NCBI RefSeq assembly: GCF_001423185.1
Contig: NZ_LMOB01000001.1
Location: 1,781,889 to 1,845,888 of the forward strand
Origin: Plantibacter sp. Leaf314
GTDB taxonomy: Bacteria > Actinomycetota > Actinomycetes > Actinomycetales > Microbacteriaceae
Length of the DNA stretch: 64,000 nucleotides
Reading direction: 5' to 3'
This document shows, piece by piece, positions 43,516 through 52,894 of this stretch. Each line of letters opens with the position of its first letter. Positions within the stretch are counted from its first letter, which is position 1. The notes below the pieces were generated by a model. It searched no databases. It was not told the origin of the DNA and saw only the letters and a list, made by a program, of their open reading frames with translations. The position numbers were made by a program, and so were the translations under genes.

Positions 43516-45102
43516 TCAGCCGACCATCCGGATGCTCGTCGGGCGGATGAAGTTCGGACGCTCGACCTCGGCGCCGTTCAGGTACAGGAAGTCCTGCGCG
43601 TCGGCGATGGGGAACACGTCCGTCCGCTCGATGAGCTTCGCCTCGGCCTGCTGCCACAGGTCGCAGGTCTCCTCAGGGCTGGCCGTCTTCGCCTGCTCGG
43701 CGAGGGCGTCGTACTCGGGGTTGTCGACGAACATGAAGTTGTTGCCACCCTTGTCCGGGGTCTCGCCACCGAAGAAGGTGTTCACGATGACCGGTCCGCC
43801 CGGGGCGATCTGGACGAAGCCGGTGTCCCAGTCGAAGGTCGAGAACAGCTGCTCGGACCAGGCGTTCGCGTCGTTGCCCGAGAGCTCCGTCGTGACGCCC
43901 AGCTCGTCCCAGGTCTGCTGCACGAGCTCGGCCGCTGCCGCGTGGCTCGGGGTCGCCGCGTCGTAGATGAACTTGATCGTCAGCGGCTCGCCGTCCTTCG
44001 AACGCTTGCCGTCGGAGCCGAGCGTCCAGCCGGCCTCGTCGAGCAGCTCGCCGGACTTCTCGACGTCGGTCTCGGGGAGCGTCCACTGCGGGCCGTCGGC
44101 GACGCAGAGGTACGGGCTCTTCACGACGAGCGACTTCGACTCCTCGGCGGTGCCGTCGGTGACGACCTCGCCGACCTGCTCGCGGTCGATCGCGGTGACG
44201 AGGGCCTCACGGACGAGCGGGTCGGAGGTGGGGCGCTCGGGACGCTCGTTGAAGAGCATCTCGCCGATCGGGTTGCGCACACCCTCGCTGGCGAGACCGG
44301 CGGCCTCGACGCGGTCCTGGTCGGCTCCGCCGATGCTCGCGGCGTTCACGTCGCCGGAGAGCAGCAGGTTCGCGGCGGTCCCGGGGTCGGTGACGACGCG
44401 GACCTCGAAGGTGTCGGGCAGGCCCTTGGTGTCGCTCGTGACGTCCCCTGGACCCCAGGTGTAGTCGTCACGCTTCGTGAAGGTGTAGCTGGAGCCGGGC
44501 GTCGCCTTGTCCAGCGCGAAGAGGCCGGTGCCGTTCATCGTCTCGACGAGGGAGTCCGGGTCGTCGAGGCCGGCCTGGCAGACCATCTCGACGGTGCCGG
44601 TGTTGGCGAGGATGAATGGGTCGGGCGTGGTGCTCGTGACGGTGAGCTGGTTGCCGTCGGCGGTCGCGGTCATCCGCTCGGAGACCTGCGCACCGTAGTA
44701 GAAGGTCGCGTTGGCCGGGTCGGCGTTGTACGTGATGTTCGCCGCGGCCGTCTCAGCGGTGAACGGGGTGCCGTCGGCGCAGGTGATGCCGTCCTTCAGC
44801 GTGTACGTGATGGAGGTGGCGTCCTCCTCCCAGCTCTCGGCCAGCCACGGGACGAGCTCGCCGTCGGCGTCGACGTACACGAGCGACTCGTAGTGGAAGC
44901 TGATGATCTCGCGGGCCTCGAGACTGATCCCCGTCATGGGGACGAGGCTGCCGGGGTCGCCGCTCATCGCGGTGACGAAGGTGCCGCCGGAGACGTACTC
45001 GCCGGAGGAATCCGAGGATTGCGAGGAGGTACACGCGGTGAGGGCCACCGCGGTGAGCGCCGCGGTGGCGAGGGCCGCCGCGGCTTTCTGCTTGCTGTTC
45101 AT
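43516..45102 (-). CDS. Substrate-binding lipoprotein of the second peptide-type ABC importer
   Basis: 528 aa, solute-binding family 5. Signal MNSKQKAAAALATAALTAVA with LTAC and acylated Cys24, then a Ser-rich linker (SSQSSDSSGEY). Family blocks: LAESWEEDATSITYTLKDGI, LVREALVTAIDREQVGEVV, and WQQAEAKLIERTDVFPIADA near the end. First gene of the importer. Because a hydantoinase-like gene lies directly upstream, the ligand may be a cyclic or N-modified amide (inference). Start ATG 45102 behind GGATCC rather than a strong site. Confidence 0.92.
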   Translation of the reverse strand: MNSKQKAAAALATAALTAVALTACTSSQSSDSSGEYVSGGTFVTAMSGDPGSLVPMTGISLEAREIISFHYESLVYVDADGELVPWLAESWEEDATSITYTLKDGITCADGTPFTAETAAANITYNADPANATFYYGAQVSERMTATADGNQLTVTSTTPDPFILANTGTVEMVCQAGLDDPDSLVETMNGTGLFALDKATPGSSYTFTKRDDYTWGPGDVTSDTKGLPDTFEVRVVTDPGTAANLLLSGDVNAASIGGADQDRVEAAGLASEGVRNPIGEMLFNERPERPTSDPLVREALVTAIDREQVGEVVTDGTAEESKSLVVKSPYLCVADGPQWTLPETDVEKSGELLDEAGWTLGSDGKRSKDGEPLTIKFIYDAATPSHAAAAELVQQTWDELGVTTELSGNDANAWSEQLFSTFDWDTGFVQIAPGGPVIVNTFFGGETPDKGGNNFMFVDNPEYDALAEQAKTASPEETCDLWQQAEAKLIERTDVFPIADAQDFLYLNGAEVERPNFIRPTSIRMVG

Positions 45103-45233
45103 GCTGGATCCTTCGTACTCGGGTGGCCGTGGTGCGCGGGTGGCCGGATCAGATGGGGTGAGGTGCCGTGCTGGAATGGCTGTGATGCGTGGTGCCCGGT
45201 GCGGTGGTGCGGGGAATCGGCTGGTGCTGCCCG

Positions 45234-46838
45234 TCAGACGGGCTGTCTCGTGGCGGTCCCGATCCTGGCGAGCGGACCCGCCGCCTTCACGGAGACCTTG
45301 AGGGTGGGACGGGTCGCGTACGAGACGGGGGTCTCGAGCACGTCGACGACCTCGACCGTGCGCGGGTCTGCGCCGGCCTGGATCGCCTTCTCGATCGCGG
45401 AGCGTCCTGCCTCCTCGATGGCGGCTGCGCGGTCGGCGAAGTCGCAGAGCTGATCGGAACGCCCGCCGGCGAGCGCGATGGCCGCGCCGACCGCGTTGGC
45501 GACGTTGCCTCGCGCGGGGCGGAGCACCTCGCTCGCTCCGAGGACCGAGTCCGGCACGAGGAACCCGCCGCCGCCGACCACGACGAGCGGGAGGCCCGTG
45601 CGGCCGAGCGACATGCGTTCCACGGCGGACTCGATGCGTTCGTGGGCGACCCCGAGGGCGTGTTCGAGTGCCTGGCGGGTCGCGCGGTCGAGCGGCGGCA
45701 GCTCCCGGTCGGCGATGCCGAACTGGAGCGATGCGGCGTCGGTGAGGGTCGGGGTGGAGCCGCCGAACAGCAGCGCCTCCTCGGTGAGCCGGTAGCCGAC
45801 CGAGTCGTGCCGCGGGACGCCCGTCGCGGTGTCGACGATCGTGCCACCGCCGAGGCCGACGCTCAGGATGTCGGGCATGCGGAAGTTCGTGCGCACACCG
45901 CCGACCTCGCGCGGCAGGGTCGACTCGCGCGGGAAGCGGTCGACGAGCACGCCGAGGTCGCTCGTGGTGCCACCGACGTCGATGATGATCGCGTTGTCGG
46001 CACCGGAGAGGAACGCGGCGCCGCGGATGGAGTTCGCGGGTCCCGAGCCGATCGTCAGGACCGGGTAGCGTGCCGCGTACTCGACGGCCATGAGCGTGCC
46101 GTCGTTCTGGGCGAAGTAGGTGGTCGCGTCGAGCTGCTCCTCGGCGACGACCGTGGTGAGGGCGGCCGTGACGTCGCGGGCGACCGCGTAGAGGGCGGCG
46201 TTCAGGACGGTCGCGTTCTCCCGTTCCAGGAGTCCGAGCGCGCCGATCTCGTGGCTGAGCGACACCGGGACGTCGACCCCGACGTGGTCCTGGACGAGCG
46301 CCTCGACCTCGAGCTCCTGCTCGGGGAACGACGGGCTGAAGATGCCGCAGACGGCGACCGCATCGAAGGTGCCGGCGAGGGCGTCGAGCTCGCGCCGGAT
46401 GAGGTCGCGGTCGAGCGGTGCGATCGGGTAGCCGTCGACGAGGTGGCCGCCGCCCGCGAGCACGCTGCCGGCGAGGACCACATCGCGCAGCTCCCGCGGC
46501 CACCCGGCGAGGGGCGGGAGCGAGGTGGCGGCGGGCGAACCGAGCCGGATGACGACGACCCGACCGAGGTCACGGCGGTTGACGATCGCGTTCGTCGCGT
46601 GGGTGGTGCCGAGCATGACGCGGGTCACGAGGCCACGGGCGTCACCCAGTTGTTCGAGGACGTCGGCGAGCGCCGCGCGGATGCCGCCGGTGACGTCGCG
46701 CGTGGTCGGCTGCTTCGTCCACGAGACGACCTCGCCGTTGCCCGCGAGCGCGACGGCGTCGGTGTTGGTCCCACCGACGTCGATGCCGATGGCGAGTTCG
46801 CCCGAGGTGTCCGTGACGGTGCTGGTGCCGGCGTTCAT
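45234..46838 (-). CDS. Hydantoinase/oxoprolinase A-like ATPase (HyuA family)
   Basis: 534 aa. The actin-like ATPase fold is visible: LAIGIDVGGTNTDAVALAGN (phosphate 1), IIIDVGGTTSDLGVLVDRF (phosphate 2) and LPLVVVGGGGFLVPDSVLG (adenosine). VMLGTTHATNAIVNRRDLGR is diagnostic of HyuA. These enzymes use ATP to open cyclic amides such as 5-oxoproline or hydantoins, usually with a HyuB partner. None is present; instead a DUF917 gene overlaps its start (ATGA at 46835-46838). The start ATG 46838 is chosen over the much longer open frame, whose upstream part is a shadow. Confidence 0.93.
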   Translation of the reverse strand: MNAGTSTVTDTSGELAIGIDVGGTNTDAVALAGNGEVVSWTKQPTTRDVTGGIRAALADVLEQLGDARGLVTRVMLGTTHATNAIVNRRDLGRVVVIRLGSPAATSLPPLAGWPRELRDVVLAGSVLAGGGHLVDGYPIAPLDRDLIRRELDALAGTFDAVAVCGIFSPSFPEQELEVEALVQDHVGVDVPVSLSHEIGALGLLERENATVLNAALYAVARDVTAALTTVVAEEQLDATTYFAQNDGTLMAVEYAARYPVLTIGSGPANSIRGAAFLSGADNAIIIDVGGTTSDLGVLVDRFPRESTLPREVGGVRTNFRMPDILSVGLGGGTIVDTATGVPRHDSVGYRLTEEALLFGGSTPTLTDAASLQFGIADRELPPLDRATRQALEHALGVAHERIESAVERMSLGRTGLPLVVVGGGGFLVPDSVLGASEVLRPARGNVANAVGAAIALAGGRSDQLCDFADRAAAIEEAGRSAIEKAIQAGADPRTVEVVDVLETPVSYATRPTLKVSVKAAGPLARIGTATRQPV

Positions 46839-47974
46839 CGGGTCGCTCCCAGGGTCTCGGCCGCACTCGTCGTGCCGAACGGTTCGTAGTCGAGGTCGTA
46901 GCCGAACGCCCGCGGGCCGGCGAGTTCGAGTCCGCGCGGCGTCCGCCACAGCGGGTCGCACGCCCAGGCGAGCACGCTCACCCGCTGGCCGAAGCGCAGC
47001 ATCTCGGTGGAGATCGCGTCGCCCGTCTCCGAGTCGACGATGGTCACGAGGTCGGGCACGCTCACGATGACCGCGCCGTCCTCCATGACCACGAGGTTCT
47101 CGTTCTGGATCTCCACCCGCGTGAGGCGACCGCGGTGCTCGCCGATGCCCTCGACGGTCACGGAACCGCGGGTGAAGCCACCCTCGGTCCGGCGTTCGAT
47201 GTCGACGACCTTGCCGCCCGTGATGAGCGCGGCCCCGAGTTCGTCGGTGAGCGCCTCGACCGGGTCGGTGGCGGTGAGCAGCCGTCGCCCGACCTGCACG
47301 GCCCGGCTCACGCTGCCCTCGATGACGGCGCCGCGGACGGTGTCGCGGTCCATGACGTAGTTCGCACCGATCGAGATGGCGCCGCTCGCGACGGTGAGGG
47401 CGCGGGCGTGACGCTCGAGCCACGACAGGCTGACGGGCCGCAGGATCGAGACGTTGCCGATCACGTCGCTCAACACGGCGTACCCGGGCGGGAGGTTCGC
47501 GACGTTCATCGCGGTCATCGGCGCCTCGGGGAAGGCGCGGCCCATGCCGTCGGCGTCGAGGATGCTCAGGCCGAGGCTCGCCGCCCACCCGACCGGACCG
47601 ACGCCGTTGCTGCCGCCGATCTCCGTCGCCATGATCGTCGTGATGCGCTTGCCGGTGAGCCGCTGGATCTCCTCGACGATGATCTCGGCCTGGCCGGTCG
47701 CCGCGAGCATCTCGAAGCCCACCGAAGGGGCGCCGATGCCCGACATCGCGACGACGACGTCGTGCTCGTCGAGGTCGGCGACCTGTTTGACCGGCACCGG
47801 GCCGTACTGCTCGAGTGCGATCTCGACGCCGAGCTGCGGGGTCTGCACCGCGCCGCCGCCGCCGGTGCCGAAGACGGCGCAACCGGCCGCGAGGGCGGGC
47901 ACGTCGGCCAGGGTGATGCTCGTGACCGGGGTGGCCGACGCCGCGGACCGCGCGGCGGGGTGGTTCGTTGACAT
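46835..47974 (-). CDS. DUF917 family protein
   Basis: 379 aa. AGCAVFGTGGGGAVQTPQLG, VVVAMSGIGAPSVGFEML and TTIMATEIGGSNGVGPVGWA are the conserved glycine-rich blocks. The family co-occurs with HyuA-like proteins and is thought to help in their reactions, but no activity is established. It begins at ATG 47974 with TACGCT 6 nt before (leaderless type) and couples into the HyuA gene. The divergent PucR gene is the likely regulator. Confidence 0.9.
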   Translation of the reverse strand: MSTNHPAARSAASATPVTSITLADVPALAAGCAVFGTGGGGAVQTPQLGVEIALEQYGPVPVKQVADLDEHDVVVAMSGIGAPSVGFEMLAATGQAEIIVEEIQRLTGKRITTIMATEIGGSNGVGPVGWAASLGLSILDADGMGRAFPEAPMTAMNVANLPPGYAVLSDVIGNVSILRPVSLSWLERHARALTVASGAISIGANYVMDRDTVRGAVIEGSVSRAVQVGRRLLTATDPVEALTDELGAALITGGKVVDIERRTEGGFTRGSVTVEGIGEHRGRLTRVEIQNENLVVMEDGAVIVSVPDLVTIVDSETGDAISTEMLRFGQRVSVLAWACDPLWRTPRGLELAGPRAFGYDLDYEPFGTTSAAETLGATR

Positions 47975-47986
47975 GTACCGAGCGTA
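47975..47986 (-). promoter_or_regulatory. Leaderless promoter -10 for the DUF917/HyuA operon
   Basis: TACGCT at 47986-47981 on the minus strand, 6 nt before ATG 47974. The 73-bp gap to the PucR gene must hold both promoters. Confidence 0.6.
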
Positions 47987-48047
47987 GGCAGGGGTCGGAA
48001 TCACGACAATGTTCCCGCAGCCCACACAATCGGGGCAGAATGTGCTT

Positions 48048-49547
48048 ATGGCCCAAGTCACCGTCGCGGACGTCATCCTCCAAGCCGAACATCTCGGCGC
48101 TCGCTGCGTCGCCGGTTCCCCGGCCGACGTCCTCGTCACCGGCGTCGAGATCCTCGCCCTCGACGAACTCAACGACGCCACCGAGCACGCCATCGCCGTC
48201 GTCACCACCCCCGACGGCGCCGTCCCCCGGCCGTATCAGGTGGACATCGCCATCCGCCGGGCGATCGCGGCGGGATGTGCGGCGCTCCTGTTCGTCGGTG
48301 AGTTCCCCATCGCCGAGACCTCGCGCGCGCTCGCGGGCCGTGGCGGCCTCCCCGTGATCATGAGCCAGGGCATCGCCTCCGATCTCGCCGTGCTCATGGA
48401 CCGCACCATCCGCGGCGGCGCGGAGGAAGCGATGTCGCGGGCGGAGTTCGCGATCCAGCGCGTCATCGCGGCCTCGGCGGCCGAGACGGAGCAGGCCTCC
48501 GGCGTCGGCGTCCGGGAGGCGATCCTCGAGGTCGCGAGCACCACGCTCGGCGTCCCCGTCACCCTCGTCGAGGACGCCGGCGCGAGCTGGCTCGAACCCG
48601 ACGCCGTGTGCATCGGCGAGATCCCCATCGGCCGGGTGCACGCCGAACGCGACGACCCCGCCGCCGCCATCGCGCTCCCCGTCATCGCCTCGGTGCTGTC
48701 GCGGGCACTGCAGCGCGAACTCCACGGACGCTTCGGCTCCGTGCGGTCCCGGGCGGAGCTCATCATCGAGTTGATCTTCGCGGAGTCCTCCCGCATCGAC
48801 GGTTTCGCGATGGACGCCGTGCGGGCCGGCCTCCCCCTGCAGCTGTCGCACGCGGTCGCGTGGTTGACCCCGAAGCACGTGAGCCACCCGGACCGACGGG
48901 CGCCGACGGTGCTCGCCCCCTCCGTCGAACTGTTCGCGCTGCAGCTCGTCGACCAACGCGACGAGCAGTGGCACCTGGCGATGCGCCGCGACGAGATCGT
49001 CGTCATCGCCTCGGAGGAGCTCGGTGCAGCGGACCACCAGCGGCGCCTCCGCGACGTCATGGAGCGCATCGTCGCGCACGCGTCGTCGGTCGCCGGGCCC
49101 GAGTGGACGTTCACCGTCGGCCTCGGCACGCCGCAGAGCGGGGCCGCCGGGCTGCGGCAGTCGGCGACGGAGGCCAGAGTCGCGGCTGAGGCGGCGATCG
49201 CGGGTGGTCGGTTCGGCACGATGGAGGCGACCGACGTCACCGGGCTGCGCCGGGTGCTCCTCGACTTCTACGCCTCACCGCTCAGTCGCACGCTGCTCGA
49301 CGACATCCTGTCGCCGCTCGACGACCTCGGGCCGGAGCGCGCGGCGATCGCGGTCCGCACGCTCCTCGCCTACCTCAGCCACCGGAACTCGCTCGTGCGC
49401 GCCGGGGCGGAACTGAACCTCCACCCGAACGCGGTGAACTATCGGATCCGCCGCATCGAGCAGTCGCTCGAGCTCGACCTCGCAGATCCCGACGTGCGCT
49501 TCGCGGCCGAACTCGCCTGTCGGGTGCGCCTCATCGGCATGCCGTAG
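48048..49547 (+). CDS. PucR family transcriptional regulator
   Basis: 499 aa. N-terminal purine-catabolism-regulator-like sensing region (VTVADVILQAEHLGARCVAG), a long central domain, and a C-terminal helix-turn-helix: LLAYLSHRNSLVRAGAELNL, HPNAVNYRIRRIEQSLELDL. PucR proteins activate purine, amide or hydantoin-type degradation, which suits the divergent HyuA/DUF917 genes. ATG 48048 is preferred to an upstream ATG 13 codons earlier that overlaps the promoter region. CAGAAT 6 nt before the start is a near-match to the leaderless pattern. Confidence 0.92.
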   Translation: MAQVTVADVILQAEHLGARCVAGSPADVLVTGVEILALDELNDATEHAIAVVTTPDGAVPRPYQVDIAIRRAIAAGCAALLFVGEFPIAETSRALAGRGGLPVIMSQGIASDLAVLMDRTIRGGAEEAMSRAEFAIQRVIAASAAETEQASGVGVREAILEVASTTLGVPVTLVEDAGASWLEPDAVCIGEIPIGRVHAERDDPAAAIALPVIASVLSRALQRELHGRFGSVRSRAELIIELIFAESSRIDGFAMDAVRAGLPLQLSHAVAWLTPKHVSHPDRRAPTVLAPSVELFALQLVDQRDEQWHLAMRRDEIVVIASEELGAADHQRRLRDVMERIVAHASSVAGPEWTFTVGLGTPQSGAAGLRQSATEARVAAEAAIAGGRFGTMEATDVTGLRRVLLDFYASPLSRTLLDDILSPLDDLGPERAAIAVRTLLAYLSHRNSLVRAGAELNLHPNAVNYRIRRIEQSLELDLADPDVRFAAELACRVRLIGMP

Positions 49548-49586
49548 GAAGCTTCCCAGCAGCGCAGCTCAGGGACCACGTCACCC

Positions 49587-50435
49587 TCAGCGCAGCTGCT
49601 CCGCGTGCCGCGCCACCCGGACGATGCCGGCGACGAGCGTCGGCCACAGCTCCGCGGGGATGAGGTGCCCCATGTCGGGCAGGACGTGGAGTTCGGCCGC
49701 CGGCATGGCCTCGGCGATGTCCACGGCCGAGCTCCAGTGCAGCACGTCGTCCTCGCGTCCGTGGAGTACGAGGGTGGGCACGGTGACCTCGCGCAACCGG
49801 TCGAGTCTCTCGGGCGCGCGGCGGAGGGCCGCCCACTGCCGGCTGTAGCCCTCGGGCGCGTAGCCGCGGTCGTACGCCTCACCCGTCGCCCACACTTCCC
49901 ATGCGGTGTCCGGCTGGTACCGGGCGCCGGGGACGGGCGCGGCCAGCTCGGCCATGACGGCGACGGACTCCTCGCGGCTGGTCCGCACGGGCTCGACGAG
50001 CAGCTCCGGCCGCTCGCCGTGCAGGATGTAGCGCGGGTCCTGGCCGGGGATCGTCGACAGCAGGCCGAGGCTCAGCACGCGCTCGGGGTGCTCGAGGGCG
50101 ACCATCTGCGCCATCATCCCGCCCATCGAGTGGCCGACGAGGTGGGCCGCTGCGACCCCCAGGTGGTCGAGCACGCGGAGGACGTCGTCACCCATGTCGC
50201 CGAGCGAGTAGCCGCCGTCGACGTCGTGCTCGCCGCCGAAGCGCTGGGAGAAGCCGACGTCGCGGTTGTCGAACCACACCACCCGGAACCCCTCGTCCAC
50301 GAGCATCGCGCGGAGTTCGGGGCGCCACGCGATCATCTGCGCGCCGCCACCGGCGATGAGCACGATCACCGGGTCGGCGTGGTCGCCCTCGACCTCGTAG
50401 TGGATCGAGACGTCGTCGGTGTCGGTGTACGGCAT
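49587..50435 (-). CDS. Alpha/beta hydrolase
   Basis: 282 aa. Nucleophile elbow VGHSMGGMMAQMVALEHPER with Ser, acid in LVLHGREDDVLH and His in VLPDMGHLIPAELWP. WFDNRDVGFSQRF is typical of the haloperoxidase/esterase group. The substrate is an ester, lactone or similar, not assignable. It is convergent with the PucR gene. Confidence 0.9.
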   Translation of the reverse strand: MPYTDTDDVSIHYEVEGDHADPVIVLIAGGGAQMIAWRPELRAMLVDEGFRVVWFDNRDVGFSQRFGGEHDVDGGYSLGDMGDDVLRVLDHLGVAAAHLVGHSMGGMMAQMVALEHPERVLSLGLLSTIPGQDPRYILHGERPELLVEPVRTSREESVAVMAELAAPVPGARYQPDTAWEVWATGEAYDRGYAPEGYSRQWAALRRAPERLDRLREVTVPTLVLHGREDDVLHWSSAVDIAEAMPAAELHVLPDMGHLIPAELWPTLVAGIVRVARHAEQLR

Positions 50436-50567
50436 GTGGTGCCCACTCTCCTCGTGATCGGTTCCGAGGCTAACCCGCAGCCGGAGCACACACCATGTGT
50501 CGGTGCACCACGCTTCGGGCGGGGACTGTGCCGGGCACCCAAGGCTCCGGGCCACGGCCTCCGCGGG

Positions 50568-50579
50568 TAGGCTCGCGCC
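50568..50579 (+). promoter_or_regulatory. Leaderless promoter -10 for the pdxH-like gene
   Basis: TAGGCT at 50568-50573, 6 nt before ATG 50580. Confidence 0.6.
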
Positions 50580-51227
50580 ATGAGCGCTGAACCCCTCTCC
50601 GGAGACGACTCCCTGCACCTGCCCGAGTTCGAGACCCCGCCGACCGAGCCGATGCCGCTCGCCCAGGCGTGGTTGGCCGCAGCCGTGGAGCGCGAGGTGA
50701 GCGAGCCCCGCTCGATGACCCTCGCCACCGCCACCGCCGTCGGCGTCGTCAGCGCCCGGACCGTGGACGTGAAGACGATCGACGGTCGCGGCCTGGTGTT
50801 CGGCACCTCGACCGAGAGCCGCAAGGGCGGTCAGTTGACGGAGAACCCGAGCGCAGCCCTGCAGGTGTACTGGCGCGAGACGATGCAGCAGCTCCGCTTC
50901 GAGGGCCGGGTCGAGCGGTTGAGCGACGAGGAGTCGGACGCACTGTTCGCCGACCGCTCGCCGAAGTCCCGGGCCGCCACAGCGGTCGCGCACCAGTCGA
51001 CGCCGTTCGCCGAGGGCCCGGAGGAGACGCTCGACGCGCTCATCGCCCGCGCGAACGAGCTGCTCGAGCGTTCGGGTGACGACGTGCCGCGGCCGGCCAC
51101 CTGGGTCGGCTACCGGCTCGTCCCCGACATGGTCGAGTTCTGGCACGCCAGTCGCGACCGCATGCACCGGCGACTCCGCTACCTCGCGGCCGACGGCGGC
51201 TGGATCGTCGACCGCCTGCAGCCGTAA
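50580..51227 (+). CDS. Pyridoxamine 5'-phosphate oxidase (PdxH-like)
   Basis: 215 aa. PMPLAQAWLAAAVEREVSEP, MTLATATAVGVVSARTVDV, FGTSTESRKGGQLTENPSA, and the PdxH C-terminal PDMVEFWHASRDRMHRRLRY are all in place. It makes pyridoxal 5'-phosphate with FMN and oxygen, although actinobacteria often rely on PdxST for this vitamin, so a general flavoprotein role cannot be excluded. A hairpin follows the stop. Confidence 0.88.
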   Translation: MSAEPLSGDDSLHLPEFETPPTEPMPLAQAWLAAAVEREVSEPRSMTLATATAVGVVSARTVDVKTIDGRGLVFGTSTESRKGGQLTENPSAALQVYWRETMQQLRFEGRVERLSDEESDALFADRSPKSRAATAVAHQSTPFAEGPEETLDALIARANELLERSGDDVPRPATWVGYRLVPDMVEFWHASRDRMHRRLRYLAADGGWIVDRLQP

Positions 51228-51256
51228 CGGGGAGGCGACCACCGGCCGCCTCCCCG
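51228..51256 (+). terminator. Hairpin terminator after the pdxH-like gene
   Basis: 10-bp perfect stem (CGGGGAGGCG at 51228-51237 with 51247-51256) and a 9-nt loop, right at the stop codon. Confidence 0.8.
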
Positions 51257-51272
51257 TATGGAGAGAATTTCC

Positions 51273-51309
51273 GCCATTAACGCGTATAATGACGAAGATG
51301 ATCGCCATT
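51273..51309 (+). promoter_or_regulatory. HipBA promoter and operators
   Basis: A perfect -10 TATAAT at 51285-51290 lies inside a dyad (GCCATTA at 51273-51279, TAATGAC at 51287-51293, 6 of 7 matching). A second half-site CGCCATTA occurs at 51303-51310. This AT-rich element differs sharply from the surrounding GC-rich DNA and fits autoregulation by the antitoxin. Confidence 0.75.
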
Positions 51310-51326
51310 ATCGAGAAGGTGCCATC

Positions 51327-51647
51327 ATGGCCGCCGGTCCGGGTCTGAGCCGCGAGATGGTCCGTCTCGGATCGAACGTCCGAGCCTGGCGCAAGATCGT
51401 CGGCCTGACGGCGGACATCGTCGCTGAGCGCGCCGGCATCTCGCGGGACACGCTGCGCGCCATCGAGAACGGACGGTCGACCTCCTCCGAGAACCTGTTC
51501 GCAGCACTCCGAGCCGTCGGGATCCTGTCCCAGGTCATCGACGCATCAGATCCTCTGGCGAGCGATTTCGGCTCGCGGAACTTCGCTCGAGCTGGCGTCG
51601 AGCGCGTCCGGATACCTGCACCGACGCCCGCAGACGATCAACGATGA
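51327..51647 (+). CDS. XRE-family antitoxin (HipB-like)
   Basis: 106 aa. HTH_XRE domain LGSNVRAWRKIVGLTADIVA, ERAGISRDTLRAIENGRSTS at about residues 14-60. Such proteins bind the HipA kinase and the operator. Start ATG 51327 is about 30 nt after the expected transcription start. The stop overlaps the toxin start (ATGA). The C-terminal tail is Pro-rich and polar (VRIPAPTPADDQR). Confidence 0.9.
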   Translation: MAAGPGLSREMVRLGSNVRAWRKIVGLTADIVAERAGISRDTLRAIENGRSTSSENLFAALRAVGILSQVIDASDPLASDFGSRNFARAGVERVRIPAPTPADDQR

Positions 51648-52894
51648 CCGTCGACCTGGCGCCCGACCACCTGGTCGAGGCGAACGTGAGCATCGTCCTG
51701 CCAGACGGAGTCGAAGTCCCGGTCGGCCGGGTGGCGACCGACGGGCTCCCGGGGTCGGCCGCGCCGGGCATCGTCTTCCGATACGCGGACTCGTTCCTCC
51801 TCGATCCACGCGGCTACGACCTGTCGCCCGACATGCCCCGAAGTGCTGGTCCGCTCCGCGCATGGTCCGGCCGCGAAGCGCTCGGCGCACTCGGCGACGC
51901 CATGCCGGACAGCTGGGGGCGTCGGATCATCCGCGCCGGAACGCAGGCGCGAAGCGGTCTGGACTACCTGCTGCATGTGAACGACGAGACCCGTCAGGGC
52001 GCCTTACGTTTCGCGGTGGAAGGCTCGTTCCTCGGGCGACGCACCCATCCCGTGGCCCAGGTCCACGACCTGCCCCGGATCCTCGCAGCAGCACGGGCAT
52101 TCGAGACGGGCACCGAGTCCGACGATGAGCTCGCGGTGCTGATCGAGGCAGGGACCAGTGCCGGAGGAGCGCGACCGAAGGCGGTCGTCCGTCATCACGA
52201 CGCACTCTGGATGGCGAAGTTCGCTCGCGACACCGAATACTCCGACCCGATGGCCTGGGAGGCGACCGCTCTCGCACTCGCGCGTCAGGCGGGTGTCGAG
52301 ACACCGGACTTCGAGCTGGAACGGATCGCCGAGGGCCGGTCGATCCTGCTCACCAAACGGTTCGACCGCATCGGCGAGCAGCGCATCGGGTATCTCAGTG
52401 CTCACTCGCTCACGACGAAACCGGAGAACCAGCCCCTGTCGTACGTCCACCTGGCCGAGGCAGTCGCGTTCGCCAGTCCGACCCCGCGAGTGGATCTCGC
52501 CGAACTGTTCCGACGAGTCGCGCTCAGCCTGCTCATCGGCAACGTGGACGACCATTTCCGGAACCACGGATTCCTCCGGCAACACACCGGCTGGAAGCTG
52601 TCACCCGTCTTCGACCTGGAACCGAACAAGCGCCCCGACCGGGTGGAAGCCACTCCCATCACCGAAGGAGGCGAACGATACGGTCGTGACATCCGCGAAC
52701 TCTGCGCGGTGCACGACGCGTTCCGCCTCTCGGCGACGGCCGCCGCTTCGATCATCCGCGACACAGCGGAGCGCACGATGGACTGGCGGACGGTCGCGAT
52801 CGGTTACGGCATCTCGCCTGAGGCCGCGGTCGTCGCCGAGCGTGCGTTCGACGGCGACAACCGGCGTCGCGCGTTGGAGATACAGGCTCGGTGA
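51644..52894 (+). CDS. HipA family serine/threonine kinase toxin
   Basis: 416 aa, normal length for HipA. N-terminal subdomain with SAGPLRAWSGREALGALGDA, the P-loop-like GTSAGGARPK, catalytic GNVDDHFRN with Asp302 and Asn307, and LSPVFDLEPN with metal-ligand Asp324; all catalytic positions are kept, so it should be an active toxin. Known HipA kinases phosphorylate glutamyl-tRNA synthetase, causing growth arrest. It is translationally coupled to the antitoxin. The stop codon lies inside the terminator stem. Confidence 0.93.
   Translation: MTVDLAPDHLVEANVSIVLPDGVEVPVGRVATDGLPGSAAPGIVFRYADSFLLDPRGYDLSPDMPRSAGPLRAWSGREALGALGDAMPDSWGRRIIRAGTQARSGLDYLLHVNDETRQGALRFAVEGSFLGRRTHPVAQVHDLPRILAAARAFETGTESDDELAVLIEAGTSAGGARPKAVVRHHDALWMAKFARDTEYSDPMAWEATALALARQAGVETPDFELERIAEGRSILLTKRFDRIGEQRIGYLSAHSLTTKPENQPLSYVHLAEAVAFASPTPRVDLAELFRRVALSLLIGNVDDHFRNHGFLRQHTGWKLSPVFDLEPNKRPDRVEATPITEGGERYGRDIRELCAVHDAFRLSATAAASIIRDTAERTMDWRTVAIGYGISPEAAVVAERAFDGDNRRRALEIQAR

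Noticed and set aside
45234..49079. A 1281-residue frame extending the HyuA gene upstream over two genes
   Set aside because: The upstream 740 codons are antisense to the PucR gene and overlap DUF917. Conserved HyuA sequence begins at ATG 46838.
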